The notes below the pieces were generated by a model that made no database searches, was not told the origin of the DNA, and worked only from the letters and a program-made list of their open reading frames with translations. Of a stretch of 64,000 nucleotides of DNA, positions 43,738-52,838 are shown in pieces. Source of the stretch: Salinicoccus sp. Bachu38 (lineage in GTDB: Bacteria > Bacillota > Bacilli > Staphylococcales > Salinicoccaceae); contig NZ_CP138333.2 in assembly GCF_038561955.2 (NCBI RefSeq), positions 62,001 through 126,000 on the forward strand. The letters run 5' to 3'. The number at the start of each line of letters is the position of its first letter. Within the stretch, counting starts at the first letter, position 1. A program made the position numbers and the translations under genes.

Positions 43738-45087
43738 ATGGGAGAAAGGTTTGAAAATTTCACAGCAGATGTCAGCGGCTTTGTATGGGGGTTGCCTCTG
43801 ATCATCTTTCTGGTCGGTACAGGTCTCTATCTGACGATCAGACTTGCTTTTTTCTCTTTTCGGATGCTGCCTTATTCACTGAAACTTGTCTTCAGTAAGG
43901 CGGATACGAAAAGCGAAGGGGATATCACCCATTTTCAGGCTCTGATGACGGCGCTTGCTGCAACAGTCGGCACAGGTAATGTAGTTGGCGTGGCGACCGC
44001 TGTCGTCATCGGGGGACCGGGAGCGGTCTTTTGGATGTGGATCACTGCGCTTGTCGGTATGGCGACGAAGTATTCCGAAGGGGTGCTCGGGGTCAAATAC
44101 CGTCAGAAGAATGCCAAAGGAGAAATGTCAGGTGGCCCGATGTATTATCTCGAGCATGGGCTCGGACAGAAATGGCTCGGCGTACTCTTTGCATTCTTTG
44201 CAGTATTTGCGGCGATATTCGGAATCGGCAATATGATACAGGCGAATGCTGCTTCGGGCGTCGCTTTGGATGTGTTCAATATACCGGTATGGGTCACAGG
44301 GATAGTGTTTGCCGTCCTCATCGGGCTGGTACTCATCGGTGGCGTGAGGAGCATCGGAAAGACGGCGAGTATACTCGTCCCATTCATGGTTGCGCTCTAT
44401 CTGATTGCAGGGGTCCTTATACTTGTGCTACATATCGATCAAGTACCTGCTGCCTTCGGTCTGATCTTTTCGGATGCGTTCACTGGAAACGCCGTCGCAG
44501 GCGGCGCTCTGGGCACGGTCATAAGAATGGGTGTAGCGCGCGGTCTCTTCTCAAACGAGGCCGGGCTTGGTACCGGTGGCATCGCTGCCGCTGCAGCACG
44601 CACAGATGTGCCGCCCCGTCAGGCATTGGTATCCATGACACAGGTGTTCATCGACACCATCATCGTATGTACGATTACAGGTGTGTCTCTGACGATGGCA
44701 GGTCTCTACACAAGCGGAACAGAAGGAGCTGCATTGACGGCACAGTCCTTCGATCAGCTGCTTCCCGGGTTCGGGGATATTATTGTTGCTGTTACACTGC
44801 TCACTTTCATCTTCTCAACGATACTCGGTTGGGGATACTTTGGTGAAAAATGCTTCACTTATCTTGTCGGGGACAATTTCACTTTGCTTTATAGGATCAT
44901 ATTCGTATTGGCAATCATCCCAGGAGCTACGATGTCACTCGGCACCGTATGGAACCTCGGAGATATTTTCAATGGTCTGATGGCGGTGCCGAACCTGATT
45001 GGTCTGCTGCTGCTCTCTGGTGTGGTCGTCACTGAAACAAAGCAGTTCAATGAGCTCAGGAAGAGAGAAAAGCAGGAAGTGGGCTGA
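43738..45087 (+). CDS. Alanine/glycine:cation symporter (AGCS family)
   Basis: A 449-residue transporter with about ten or eleven membrane segments that imports alanine or glycine with Na+ or H+. Family hallmarks are ALAATVGTGNVVGVATAVVIGGPGAVFWMW, GGPMYYLEHGLGQKW and GVARGLFSNEAGLGTGGIAAAAA. It is preceded by a clear promoter and a GGGGGAGG site and stands alone. Confidence 0.93.
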   Translation: MGERFENFTADVSGFVWGLPLIIFLVGTGLYLTIRLAFFSFRMLPYSLKLVFSKADTKSEGDITHFQALMTALAATVGTGNVVGVATAVVIGGPGAVFWMWITALVGMATKYSEGVLGVKYRQKNAKGEMSGGPMYYLEHGLGQKWLGVLFAFFAVFAAIFGIGNMIQANAASGVALDVFNIPVWVTGIVFAVLIGLVLIGGVRSIGKTASILVPFMVALYLIAGVLILVLHIDQVPAAFGLIFSDAFTGNAVAGGALGTVIRMGVARGLFSNEAGLGTGGIAAAAARTDVPPRQALVSMTQVFIDTIIVCTITGVSLTMAGLYTSGTEGAALTAQSFDQLLPGFGDIIVAVTLLTFIFSTILGWGYFGEKCFTYLVGDNFTLLYRIIFVLAIIPGATMSLGTVWNLGDIFNGLMAVPNLIGLLLLSGVVVTETKQFNELRKREKQEVG

Positions 45088-45091
45088 CAAT

Positions 45092-45133
45092 AAAAAATGC
45101 ACATCGGCTGGCTCAGCTGATGTGCATTTTTTT
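45092..45133. terminator. Bidirectional terminator between AGCS and MFS genes
   Basis: AAAAAATGCACATCGGCTG pairs with CAGCTGATGTGCATTTTTTT. Confidence 0.9.
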
Positions 45134-45145
45134 AGTCCAATATGG

Positions 45146-46507
45146 CTATACACTTGTTCCGGGGATATTGGTGACCGCTTTTTTCCGTCTTTGCTGTACA
45201 TGGTTGGCATGCCTCTCCTGGACGAGCAGGAGCGCGACGCCTCCAACCAGGCTCGGAATGGCAAATGCAATGAAGGCAGTCTGGGGGGCAATGTTCGTCA
45301 TCAGTACAAATCCGATCAGAAGGGGGGCGGAAATAGAGCCCAGACGTCCAATGCCTACGGCCATGCTCAGCCCGGTCCCCCTGATATCAGCCGGATAGAA
45401 CGAACTGATATACGGATTGACGAGATTCTGTGTGCCACCGGTGCAGGCTCCGCCAATTGCGATGAGTATATACAGCACTATAGGTTCATGTGTAACACTT
45501 AATACGATGAAAGTCAGAGCACCGATGAGATACATCGATAGAAGCACGTTGCGATGCCCAACACGGTCCACCAGATAGCCACCAGCCAATGAACCGGCAA
45601 TCTGACCCACCGCCAAAATCATGACGAAGGAGAGACTTGAAGCAATGCCGAAACCGGATTCCTGCATGATTGCCGGGAGCCATGTGTTCAAACCATAGAT
45701 CATCATCAGGCAGCTGAATACCATAATCCAGAATGCGACTGTAGTGCGGCCACGGCTGTCCTTGAACAGTCTGCTCACAGGCACTCCCTTGGCAGCTTTG
45801 GCCGCCTTTGTATATTCGAACCGCTCTTCAGGGCTATAGTTTCCTTCAGGATCAGCCCGGTTCAATATATGTGCCACCTGGTCCCCCCGGCCCCTCGCTA
45901 TGTAATATGACAGGGATTCCGGAAACTGTTTCAGAAAGAAAGGAAGGGTGAGAAGAGGGAGCACGCCGAGCCAGTACATGAATCGCCATCCAAGTGATTC
46001 CAGAAGCCCCATGGCAATCAAGGAGGCTAAAATGGCTCCAATGGAGTAACCGCAGTACATTACGGCGACGGTCATCGCCCTGTTCTTCTTTGGCGAATAC
46101 TCGGTCATTAGGGAAATAACGACTGGCATCAGTCCGCCCATTCCCATGGAGGCAATGAATCGCATGATGACGAAGAAGGTGGCATTCGGTGCGAAGCCGG
46201 CAAGCATATTGAAAATGCTGATGAGTGCCAGGCAGAGTGCAAGTACCCTTTTTCGGCCAAGGATATCGGAAAAAGAGCCGAGTATGAATGTTCCCAGCAT
46301 CATTCCAATGAGTGCATAGCTGCCGATTGCCCCACCTTCTGCAGAGCTGAGGCCAAAATCCTCCATCATTAACGGCAATCCAATGCCATAAAGTGCAATG
46401 TCGAAACCATCGAACGAAATTGCAAAAAAGCACCACAGGAAAACGAGCAGATGAAATTTATTGAATCTGCTCTGATCGATGACCTGTTCTACCTGTACTG
46501 TACGCAT
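45146..46507 (-). CDS. MFS transporter of the aromatic acid:H+ symporter type
   Basis: A 453-residue twelve-helix permease. FFAISFDGFDIALYGIGLPLMMEDFGLS in helix 1 carries the DGFD motif of BenK/PcaK-type carriers, and GSFSDILGRKRVL and GYLVDRVGHRNVL are the MFS loop signatures. Relatives move aromatic or other small organic acids. It lies 21 bases downstream of the MetE-like gene with AAGGGAGG before its start, so the two are an operon; the real substrate may therefore be a sulfur or methyl compound. Confidence 0.85.
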   Translation of the reverse strand: MRTVQVEQVIDQSRFNKFHLLVFLWCFFAISFDGFDIALYGIGLPLMMEDFGLSSAEGGAIGSYALIGMMLGTFILGSFSDILGRKRVLALCLALISIFNMLAGFAPNATFFVIMRFIASMGMGGLMPVVISLMTEYSPKKNRAMTVAVMYCGYSIGAILASLIAMGLLESLGWRFMYWLGVLPLLTLPFFLKQFPESLSYYIARGRGDQVAHILNRADPEGNYSPEERFEYTKAAKAAKGVPVSRLFKDSRGRTTVAFWIMVFSCLMMIYGLNTWLPAIMQESGFGIASSLSFVMILAVGQIAGSLAGGYLVDRVGHRNVLLSMYLIGALTFIVLSVTHEPIVLYILIAIGGACTGGTQNLVNPYISSFYPADIRGTGLSMAVGIGRLGSISAPLLIGFVLMTNIAPQTAFIAFAIPSLVGGVALLLVQERHANHVQQRRKKAVTNIPGTSV

Positions 46508-46528
46508 AGGCTTCCTCCCTTTCTTTTA

Positions 46529-47632
46529 TTAGGACCAGATTTCCTGGGAAATCTCCACTACATGCTTCAACTTGTTCCATTGTTCTTCTTCGGTCAGCAG
46601 GTTGCCTTCTTCAGTGGAGGCAAAACCACACTGTGGACTCAGGGCGAGCTGTTCAAGTGGGACATACTCCGTTGCTTCCTCGATTCTTTTCCTGATTTCA
46701 TTCTTGTTCTCGAGTGCGCCGTGCTTGGAAGTGATCAATCCAAGGACGATGAAGAGATCCTCACGATTCACATGACGGAGCGGCCTGAAATCACCGGCAC
46801 GGTCACTATCGTATTCGAGGAAGAATCCGTCGATGTCGAGCTTGCCAAAGATCTCTTTTGCGACTGGCTCATATCCACCGGAAGAAATCCATGTGGAGCG
46901 GAAGTTCCCGCGGCAGATGTGCATTGTAATCTTGAAGTCATCCGGACGGTCGGCTACCGCCTTATTAAGGGTTTCAAGATACTTGCCGACCAGATGATCC
47001 GGGTCGAGCCCCTTGTTTTTCAACTCTTCTTTCTGCTCTTCGGAACATAGGTATGCCCATGCTGTGTCATCGAGCTGGAGGTATCGACAGCCCGCTTTAT
47101 AGAAGGCATCCAGTGCCTTTTTATAGGCTTTTGCCAGATCATCGAAGAAGACATCTTCATCGGGATAGACAGATGGATCAATTTCTCCCCGGAAATGCAG
47201 CATGCTTGGACTCGGAATTGTGAACTTGGCAGTGTGGTCCCCGGCCTGTTCATTAAGATATTTGAAATCCTGAAGCATCGGATGATCATTGAAGTCCAGT
47301 TTGCCGGTCACTTTGATGGCCCTTGATTTAGTCGTCTTCTCTTTGAATGCAATCCCATCACCAGACCAGTAGCCCTCCACACCTGTAAGGTTTTCAAGGA
47401 AGTCGAAATGCCACCATGAACGGCGGAGCTCTCCATCCGTGACAGCCTCGAGGCCGAGTTCCTTCTGCTTCTTGACAATCCGGGCAATTTCTTCATTTTC
47501 AATGCGTTTCAGTTCTTCCGCGTCCATTGCACCTTCCGAGAACTGCTTCCTTGCCTCTTTAATTCTTTCAGGTCTCAGCAGACTTCCTACGTGATCTGCC
47601 CTATATATTTTTTTTGTCTTCAGTGTACTCAT
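46529..47632 (-). CDS. MetE C-terminal-like methyltransferase (YxjG/YxjH family)
   Basis: A 367-residue protein covering only the catalytic half of cobalamin-independent methionine synthase. It starts IYRADHVGSLLRPERIKEAR, and zinc-site segments HICRGNFRS and LSPQCGFAST are present, so a thiol-binding zinc is likely. Proteins of this size (YxjG/YxjH, Mes-like) transfer methyl groups to homocysteine from donors other than the polyglutamated folate. No S-box or T-box was found upstream. It is transcribed with an MFS permease and divergently from a LysR regulator. Confidence 0.85.
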   Translation of the reverse strand: MSTLKTKKIYRADHVGSLLRPERIKEARKQFSEGAMDAEELKRIENEEIARIVKKQKELGLEAVTDGELRRSWWHFDFLENLTGVEGYWSGDGIAFKEKTTKSRAIKVTGKLDFNDHPMLQDFKYLNEQAGDHTAKFTIPSPSMLHFRGEIDPSVYPDEDVFFDDLAKAYKKALDAFYKAGCRYLQLDDTAWAYLCSEEQKEELKNKGLDPDHLVGKYLETLNKAVADRPDDFKITMHICRGNFRSTWISSGGYEPVAKEIFGKLDIDGFFLEYDSDRAGDFRPLRHVNREDLFIVLGLITSKHGALENKNEIRKRIEEATEYVPLEQLALSPQCGFASTEEGNLLTEEEQWNKLKHVVEISQEIWS

Positions 47633-47746
47633 CTAATCCCTCTTTCAACTTGATATTGTTTAAATACTATCATGCATATAAGATATAGAGTAACGGTTTA
47701 TTTTTATAATTTGTTATAACCATAGGCTATATCGAAGGAGGATTAT
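47633..47746. promoter_or_regulatory. Divergent control region between MetE-like gene and LysR regulator
   Basis: The 114-base gap holds both promoters. ATAACCATAGGCTAT near 47716-47730 is an imperfect T-N11-A style palindrome of the kind LysR proteins bind, and GGTTTA/TATAACC half sites flank an AT-rich centre. Binding by the adjacent regulator is inferred from position. Confidence 0.4.
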
Positions 47747-48655
47747 ATGAAGCTACACCAATTGAAATACTTCATTGAAGTTGTGTTGAGCGGATCCATC
47801 AATGAGGCGGCCAGAAGACTGTATATATCACAGCCCACTCTGTCCAAAGCGATCAAGGAGCTGGAAATGGACCTCGGTATTGTTCTGTTTACAAGAACCT
47901 CCACAGGCATATCACTCTCTCCGGACGGGGCTGAATTTCTGGGCTATGCCCGACAGATCAATGAGCAGGTTGAACTGCTTGAAAGGCGGTATTTCGATAC
48001 GGAACCTTCGCAGCAGCTGTTCTCGGTTTCCTCCCAACACTATTCATTCGTCGTGGATGCTTTTGTTGAGATGATCCGCAAATATGGCGGAGACAAGTAC
48101 CAGTTTACAATCAGGGAAACACGGACATATGAGATAATAGAGGATGTGAAAAATTTGACCAGCGAAATCGGCGTGCTCTACATTAGTGCTTTCAATGAAA
48201 AGGTGCTGCTGCAGCTGATCAAGGAAAAAGGTCTGGAGTTCACTCAGCTGTTTGAAGCTCATCCCCATATATTCATCAGCAACAATAATCCTCTGGCGAC
48301 GAGGGATTCTGTAACCCTGGATGACCTGGACCCATACCCGCGCCTTGCTTTTGAGCAGGGTGAGTTCAATTCCTTCTACTATTCCGAAGAGGTTTTCAGC
48401 ACGATACCAAGTCCCAAAAGCATACAGGTGAGCGACCGGGCGACTTTGTTCAATCTGCTCATCGGACTGAATGGCTATACCATATCTACAGGAATATTGA
48501 GCAAAGACCTGGACAGTTCTGAAATTGTACAGGTACCCTTGGAAGTTGAAGACACGATCAAGGTTGGCTGGGTCGTCAATAAGAAGATTAAGCTCAGCCG
48601 TATGGCAAGGCTGTATCTTGAAGAATTGAGTGCGACAACCCGACATATGCTATAA
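47747..48655 (+). CDS. LysR family transcriptional regulator
   Basis: A 302-residue LysR protein: N-terminal winged helix-turn-helix (LKYFIEVVLSGSINEAARRLYISQPTLSKAIKELE, residues 6-40) and a C-terminal effector-binding domain from about 90. An AAGGAGG site precedes the start. It is divergent from the MetE-like/MFS pair and probably controls it. A near-consensus parS site begins at the base right after its stop codon. Confidence 0.9.
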   Translation: MKLHQLKYFIEVVLSGSINEAARRLYISQPTLSKAIKELEMDLGIVLFTRTSTGISLSPDGAEFLGYARQINEQVELLERRYFDTEPSQQLFSVSSQHYSFVVDAFVEMIRKYGGDKYQFTIRETRTYEIIEDVKNLTSEIGVLYISAFNEKVLLQLIKEKGLEFTQLFEAHPHIFISNNNPLATRDSVTLDDLDPYPRLAFEQGEFNSFYYSEEVFSTIPSPKSIQVSDRATLFNLLIGLNGYTISTGILSKDLDSSEIVQVPLEVEDTIKVGWVVNKKIKLSRMARLYLEELSATTRHML

Positions 48656-48671
48656 TGTTTCCCGTGAAACA
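48656..48671. promoter_or_regulatory. parS-like ParB/Spo0J binding site
   Basis: TGTTTCCCGTGAAACA differs from the bacterial parS consensus TGTTTCACGTGAAACA at one central position and keeps both outer half sites TGTTTC and GTGAAACA. parS sites load ParB and SMC and cluster around the replication origin. It sits immediately downstream of the LysR stop codon and upstream of the HAD gene promoter. Confidence 0.75.
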
Positions 48672-48757
48672 ACCAGTAACCAATCACCCTGGAAATATGT
48701 TAGAATATAATACAAAGAACTATAAAAGAACCATCCCAGTAAGGAAGGATAAGTAAT

Positions 48758-49423
48758 ATGAAAGTGGCCTTGTTTGATTTTGACGGGACCCTGTATCCGT
48801 ATGAAACATTCAATATTCTGATGGAACGCCTGAAACGCCATCCCAAATATAAAAAGAACTATAAACGGTTTGTAAGGAATTTTGCGCCTATATATTTCTT
48901 CTACAAGCTCAAACTGATTAATAAAGCGACGATGCAGAGCAAAGCGATGGAATACTATATCCTCTCCTTCAAGAAGAACTCCAGGAGAGAGATAGAATCA
49001 TTCTTCAAAGAGGTTGCCGGTGACATGATAGATGATCTGAGGGCGCCATTAATACGAAAGATCAAACAGCTGAAACAGGACAACTACTATATAATGCTGA
49101 TATCGGGTGCCTTCATCCCGCTACTTGAAGCGATATTCCAAGGGTATGACATAGACTGTATAGTAGGATCGAAAATAAACTATGACGGAGAAAGACTGGA
49201 TAATAAATCCCGCTTTGAGCGTGTCTATGCAGATCGTAAGATAGATATCATCAGACAGCATTTTGCAGGGAAAGAAGTGGATTGGAAGAACAGTGAAGCA
49301 TACAGTGACAGCTATGCAGACCTTAAGATGCTTGAACTTGTAGGGAGGCCGGTAGCAGTGAAGCCGGATGAGCGGCTCATGGCGATTGCTTCCAGAAAGC
49401 AGTGGCATATTCATACCGACTAG
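48758..49423 (+). CDS. HAD-IB family phosphatase-like protein
   Basis: A 221-residue haloacid dehalogenase-fold hydrolase. Motif I is FDFDGTLYP with nucleophile Asp8 and acid Asp10, motif II is LISGAF, and motif IV is YSDSYADLKML. A helical cap lies between residues 15 and 95. This is the HAD-IB layout of SerB-like phosphoserine/phosphocholine phosphatases; the substrate is not evident. AAGGAAGG precedes the start. Confidence 0.85.
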   Translation: MKVALFDFDGTLYPYETFNILMERLKRHPKYKKNYKRFVRNFAPIYFFYKLKLINKATMQSKAMEYYILSFKKNSRREIESFFKEVAGDMIDDLRAPLIRKIKQLKQDNYYIMLISGAFIPLLEAIFQGYDIDCIVGSKINYDGERLDNKSRFERVYADRKIDIIRQHFAGKEVDWKNSEAYSDSYADLKMLELVGRPVAVKPDERLMAIASRKQWHIHTD

Positions 49424-49498
49424 TACTCAATATTGGCAAGCAGGGATTACGGAGTGTTATGATGAATGATGGAGAATCAGATAGTGGAGTGTGATAAA

Positions 49499-49828
49499 GT
49501 GAGTTTGACAAAGATAGATAAGGATGAACTGTATCCAACAGAAAAGCTGGGCCCAGCTGTAGAAGGCACAATCATTTATAAGGTTGGGGAACAGACGCAT
49601 TTCAAAGGTGCCTATATTACGACAAGCGAGCGTATGATCATGAATGTCGATATGAACGGCGAATCGTATAAGCGTGTATTCAGCTATCAGGATATCGTTC
49701 GTGCCATAATCGAGAATAATACCCTTTTCATAGAATTTCCCCAAGGAATGGGAAAAGTAGCGATGATCGATGTGACCGAAGGTGACGTCGACACATTTGT
49801 CGAATATGTAAATGATAAAGTGGACTAG
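49499..49828 (+). CDS. Small PH-domain-like protein
   Basis: A protein of about 109 residues (GTG start at 49499 with GGAG nine bases upstream; an ATG at 49466 would give 120). It has alternating beta strands, including the pattern GTIIYKVGEQTHFKGAYITTSERMIMNV and a closing helix VDTFVEYVNDKV, which resembles bacterial YokE-like PH domains. It has no membrane segment. Function is unknown and the family call is tentative. Confidence 0.6.
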   Translation: MSLTKIDKDELYPTEKLGPAVEGTIIYKVGEQTHFKGAYITTSERMIMNVDMNGESYKRVFSYQDIVRAIIENNTLFIEFPQGMGKVAMIDVTEGDVDTFVEYVNDKVD

Positions 49829-49832
49829 TTGC

Positions 49833-49867
49833 AAAAGGCTCTGGAACGTCAGTTTCCAGAGCCTTTA
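49833..49867. terminator. Bidirectional terminator
   Basis: AAAGGCTCTGGAA and TTCCAGAGCCTTT form a long stem between the converging small genes. Confidence 0.9.
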
Positions 49868-50031
49868 TTGTGATTCTCCTTCCTCCGTTTGAGCCTGTCG
49901 AACAGGAAGCGTGCGAGCATGACAAGCAGATAGATGAACACGCCACCGATGGCATTCCCAAAATCGGTGATCAGGATCAGGAATAGGAAAAGCACCATTG
50001 GTGTGATGATGAAAACGGGGATATTTTTCAT
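49849..50031 (-). CDS. Small membrane protein, 60 residues
   Basis: MKNIPVFIITPMVLFLFLIL opens the first of two hydrophobic helices (about 5-22 and 27-45), followed by a strongly basic tail RLKRRKENHNKGSGN. An AAGGAGAATCT site lies just before the ATG, and a terminator overlaps its end, so it is likely expressed. No family was recognised. Confidence 0.65.
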   Translation of the reverse strand: MKNIPVFIITPMVLFLFLILITDFGNAIGGVFIYLLVMLARFLFDRLKRRKENHNKGSGN

Positions 50032-50053
50032 AGATTCTCCTTCTGTTAATTAG

Positions 50054-50083
50054 TATGACATATTTATTTTTCTGTATGTCATA
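50054..50083. repeat. Inverted repeat upstream of the small membrane protein
   Basis: Perfect nine-base arms TATGACATA (50054-50062) and TATGTCATA (50075-50083), 12 bases apart, lie between the divergent small membrane protein and mqo. Their position suits an operator; the binding protein is unknown. Confidence 0.45.
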
Positions 50084-50286
50084 TTAGTACATAACCCTTT
50101 TACATCTGTAGAAAAAGGAGTATAATTAACAAATAATAACTAATATTTTTACAACTGAATAACCATTATACCATCTCATGCAAAGATGGCTGCATTAAAG
50201 AATCAAGGTGCACCTGGCGTATTGATAGACTACTTGGCCTGGAGCATCCCTATACTTGAATTTTGATAAGGAGCTTTGGAGTTATT

Positions 50287-51795
50287 ATGAACAGTGTAAT
50301 GAACAAAACTGATGTCATTCTTATTGGTGGCGGAATCATGAGTGCAACATTAGGCACACTTCTAAAAGAAGTGAAGCCAGAATGGGACATTGAGGTATTT
50401 GAAAAGCTGGATTCAACAGCCCAGGAAAGCTCTGATGCCTGGAATAATGCTGGAACCGGACACTCGGCCCTGTGCGAATTGAACTACACACCTGAAAAGG
50501 CTGACGGTTCCCTGGATGTGACAAAGGCGATCCACATCAATGAACAGTTTCAGCTATCCAAGCAATTCTGGTCTCACCTTGTTGAAAAAGGCATGATGGA
50601 GAAGCCTCAGGACTTTATCATGCCGGTCCCCCATCTCAGTTTTGTAGAAGGAGAAAAGAATGTTCAATTTCTACAAAAACGTGTAGAAGCGTTATCCAAA
50701 AGTCCATTGTTTGAAGGGATGGAGTACGCAGATGATGCGGAGACATTGAATAAATGGATTCCATTGATGATGCAGGGGCGGACCTCAAAGGAGCCGATTG
50801 CAGCAACGCGTATCGAAACCGGTACGGACATCAACTTCGGCAATTTGACGCGCAAGCTATTTGAACTTCTCGAAGAAAAGGGCGCAGCGCTCAATCTCGG
50901 ACACGAAGTGGAAGATATCAGACGGACAAAAGGTGGAGAGTGGCAGGTAAAAGTCAAAGACCTGGTAACAGGAAAAGTTGAATATCATACTTCGAAGTTC
51001 ATCTTCATCGGCGCAGGCGGAGGCAGCCTGCCATTGCTTCAGAAGACCGGCATACCGGAATCCAAAAACATAGGTGGCTTCCCGGTCAGTGGAATCTTCA
51101 TGGTCTGCCAGAATCCTGAAGTTGTGGAGAAGCACAATGCGAAAGTATACGGCAAAGCTAAAGTTGGGGCCCCTCCGATGTCGGTGCCCCACCTGGATAC
51201 ACGCTATATCGAAGGTAAGAAATCACTGCTCTTCGGGCCATTTGCAGGATTCTCTCCCAAGTTCCTGAAGACCGGTTCCTACTTTGACCTTATCGGCTCT
51301 GTAAAGCCGAACAATGTCTTTACTATGCTTTCAGCAGGTGCCAAAGAGATGGGTCTGACAAAATATCTGATTCAGCAGGTTCTGCAGTCGAATGAAGACA
51401 GGATGGAGGATCTGAGAGAATTCATCCCGTCAGCAAGAAGTGAAGACTGGGATATCGTAGTGGCCGGGCAGCGTGTACAGGTCATCAAGGATACTGAAAA
51501 AGGTGGAAAGGGGACACTCCAGTTTGGTACAGAGGTCATTACTGCTGAGGATGGTTCCGTTGCAGCACTGCTCGGCGCTTCACCTGGCGCTTCCGTTTCT
51601 GTAGATGTCATGCTGGATGTCATGCAGCGTTGCTTCCCGCGGGAGTACCCGGAATGGGAAGATAAAATAAAAGAAATGGTACCTTCCTACGGCATCAATC
51701 TATCTGAGCAGCCTGAGAAATTCAAGGAAATACATGAAATTGTTTCCGATAAACTGAATTTGAAGTCCCAAGAAGAAGGCGCACTGCTAAGTTAG
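50287..51795 (+). CDS. mqo: Malate:quinone oxidoreductase
   Basis: A 502-residue FAD-dependent peripheral membrane enzyme that oxidises malate to oxaloacetate and reduces menaquinone. The FAD motif is [18 protein letters not shown], followed by [16 protein letters not shown] and, near the C-terminus, [24 protein letters not shown], all closely like S. aureus Mqo. ATG 50287 has TGGAG upstream; a TTG at 50263 is less likely. A long AT-rich leader of about 200 bases precedes it. Confidence 0.96.
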   Translation: MNSVMNKTDVILIGGGIMSATLGTLLKEVKPEWDIEVFEKLDSTAQESSDAWNNAGTGHSALCELNYTPEKADGSLDVTKAIHINEQFQLSKQFWSHLVEKGMMEKPQDFIMPVPHLSFVEGEKNVQFLQKRVEALSKSPLFEGMEYADDAETLNKWIPLMMQGRTSKEPIAATRIETGTDINFGNLTRKLFELLEEKGAALNLGHEVEDIRRTKGGEWQVKVKDLVTGKVEYHTSKFIFIGAGGGSLPLLQKTGIPESKNIGGFPVSGIFMVCQNPEVVEKHNAKVYGKAKVGAPPMSVPHLDTRYIEGKKSLLFGPFAGFSPKFLKTGSYFDLIGSVKPNNVFTMLSAGAKEMGLTKYLIQQVLQSNEDRMEDLREFIPSARSEDWDIVVAGQRVQVIKDTEKGGKGTLQFGTEVITAEDGSVAALLGASPGASVSVDVMLDVMQRCFPREYPEWEDKIKEMVPSYGINLSEQPEKFKEIHEIVSDKLNLKSQEEGALLS

Positions 51796-51796
51796 A

Positions 51797-51830
51797 AGAA
51801 AGCCCTGCAATGATCATTGCAGGGCTTTCT
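51797..51830 (+). terminator. Terminator of mqo
   Basis: AGAAAGCCCTGCAATG and CATTGCAGGGCTTTCT form a long perfect hairpin. Confidence 0.92.
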
Positions 51831-51996
51831 TGATGGAGGAGAGAATTCTTCAAACTTTTTTATATGAATGTATCGTTCACTGTGAAACACGAATCTTGTC
51901 CATTCTTGATCGCCATGGCATTCCTTGGAATGAGGAGAGCGGGCAGTGGAACAACACTGCCGAAAACACGTTGAATCAGGAAGTTCTCCCATTTAT

Positions 51997-52040
51997 AACG
52001 CTACCCATTATAGATTCACATAACGGGTGGCGTTACTTTT
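51997..52040 (+). terminator. Hairpin with plus-strand T run
   Basis: AACGCTACCCATTA and TAACGGGTGGCGTT pair with one wobble and are followed by ACTTTTTATT on the plus strand. No plus-strand gene clearly ends here, so it may end a small RNA or read-through from mqo, or cap the converging minus-strand gene. Confidence 0.55.
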
Positions 52041-52704
52041 TATTGAAAATCCCCATAAAGCCGAGGATTGTTAGGATAATGCCAAGCAATACTATTAAAA
52101 ACATGTTCATCTCGAATGAAGGGCCACTATCGATGGAAGCAAGGAATCTATCGATGAGCAGGTAGACAAGAAAGAAGCCTGCACCGATCAGGAAATACAA
52201 CCCATATTCCTTCCAGGCGGGCCAATCCTTGAATGCAACTTGGCTAAAGGCATAAAACAAAGTGTATATAAAGCCGATGCCAAGAGATGCAGTAATGACA
52301 ATTTCCAGGATGAATGGGATGGACACCACGGTAGTGGTCAACGCCGCACTGTCGATCAGTCTGAAGAGTATCTGGATCATATAATCGAAAATAAGATTCA
52401 ATCCCACCAGGATGAGGGCGAGAAAGGCTGCTAGTCTCCACAAGTTCCTCCTGGGGAGTTCTTTAACCAGACTGTCGGCATAAGCTTTATAGTCTTCTCC
52501 AGTAACAGACTCTATACTTTTCCCCTCTCTTTGGGTTTGTATAATCTGCTTCAACAATGTATTGAGCACTGCCTCTGTTTCATGACTCCGTGTGCTGGTA
52601 TTCACCCGGATGTACACGAGGATATCTTCATAAACCTTTTTATATCTCGGGTCCAACTTTTCACGCAATCTGTTATTTTCTTTAATCAGATCCTTTTCCG
52701 CCAT
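52033..52704 (-). CDS. DUF1129-like membrane protein
   Basis: A 223-residue protein with an N-terminal coiled or helical cytoplasmic part (about 1-85: ENNRLREKLDPRYKKVYEDILVYI, then TGEDYKAYADSLVKELPRRN) and four membrane helices (about 90-220). The layout resembles DUF1129/DUF1048-type Firmicute membrane proteins of unknown function. CAGGAGGGACACC precedes the start. It is a single gene divergent from proC. Confidence 0.65.
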   Translation of the reverse strand: MAEKDLIKENNRLREKLDPRYKKVYEDILVYIRVNTSTRSHETEAVLNTLLKQIIQTQREGKSIESVTGEDYKAYADSLVKELPRRNLWRLAAFLALILVGLNLIFDYMIQILFRLIDSAALTTTVVSIPFILEIVITASLGIGFIYTLFYAFSQVAFKDWPAWKEYGLYFLIGAGFFLVYLLIDRFLASIDSGPSFEMNMFLIVLLGIILTILGFMGIFNKK

Positions 52705-52838
52705 ATTGGTGTCCCTCCTGTTGGATGCGTACTCATTTGGGGATAATTATATCACCTGCCACTTTTTATACAAATTATAAGCCATCGGCCGGCAGGCGTG
52801 TTAAAATGTTCAATAAAGCTTAAGGGGATGAAGTACAT

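Noticed and set aside
51833-52165. Plus-strand frame of about 110 codons starting near 51833 behind GGAGG, ahead of a hairpin with a plus-strand T run
   Set aside because: It lies directly after the mqo terminator, has no promoter, reads antisense into the DUF1129-like gene, and its predicted protein has no recognisable features; the hairpin was kept as a feature only.
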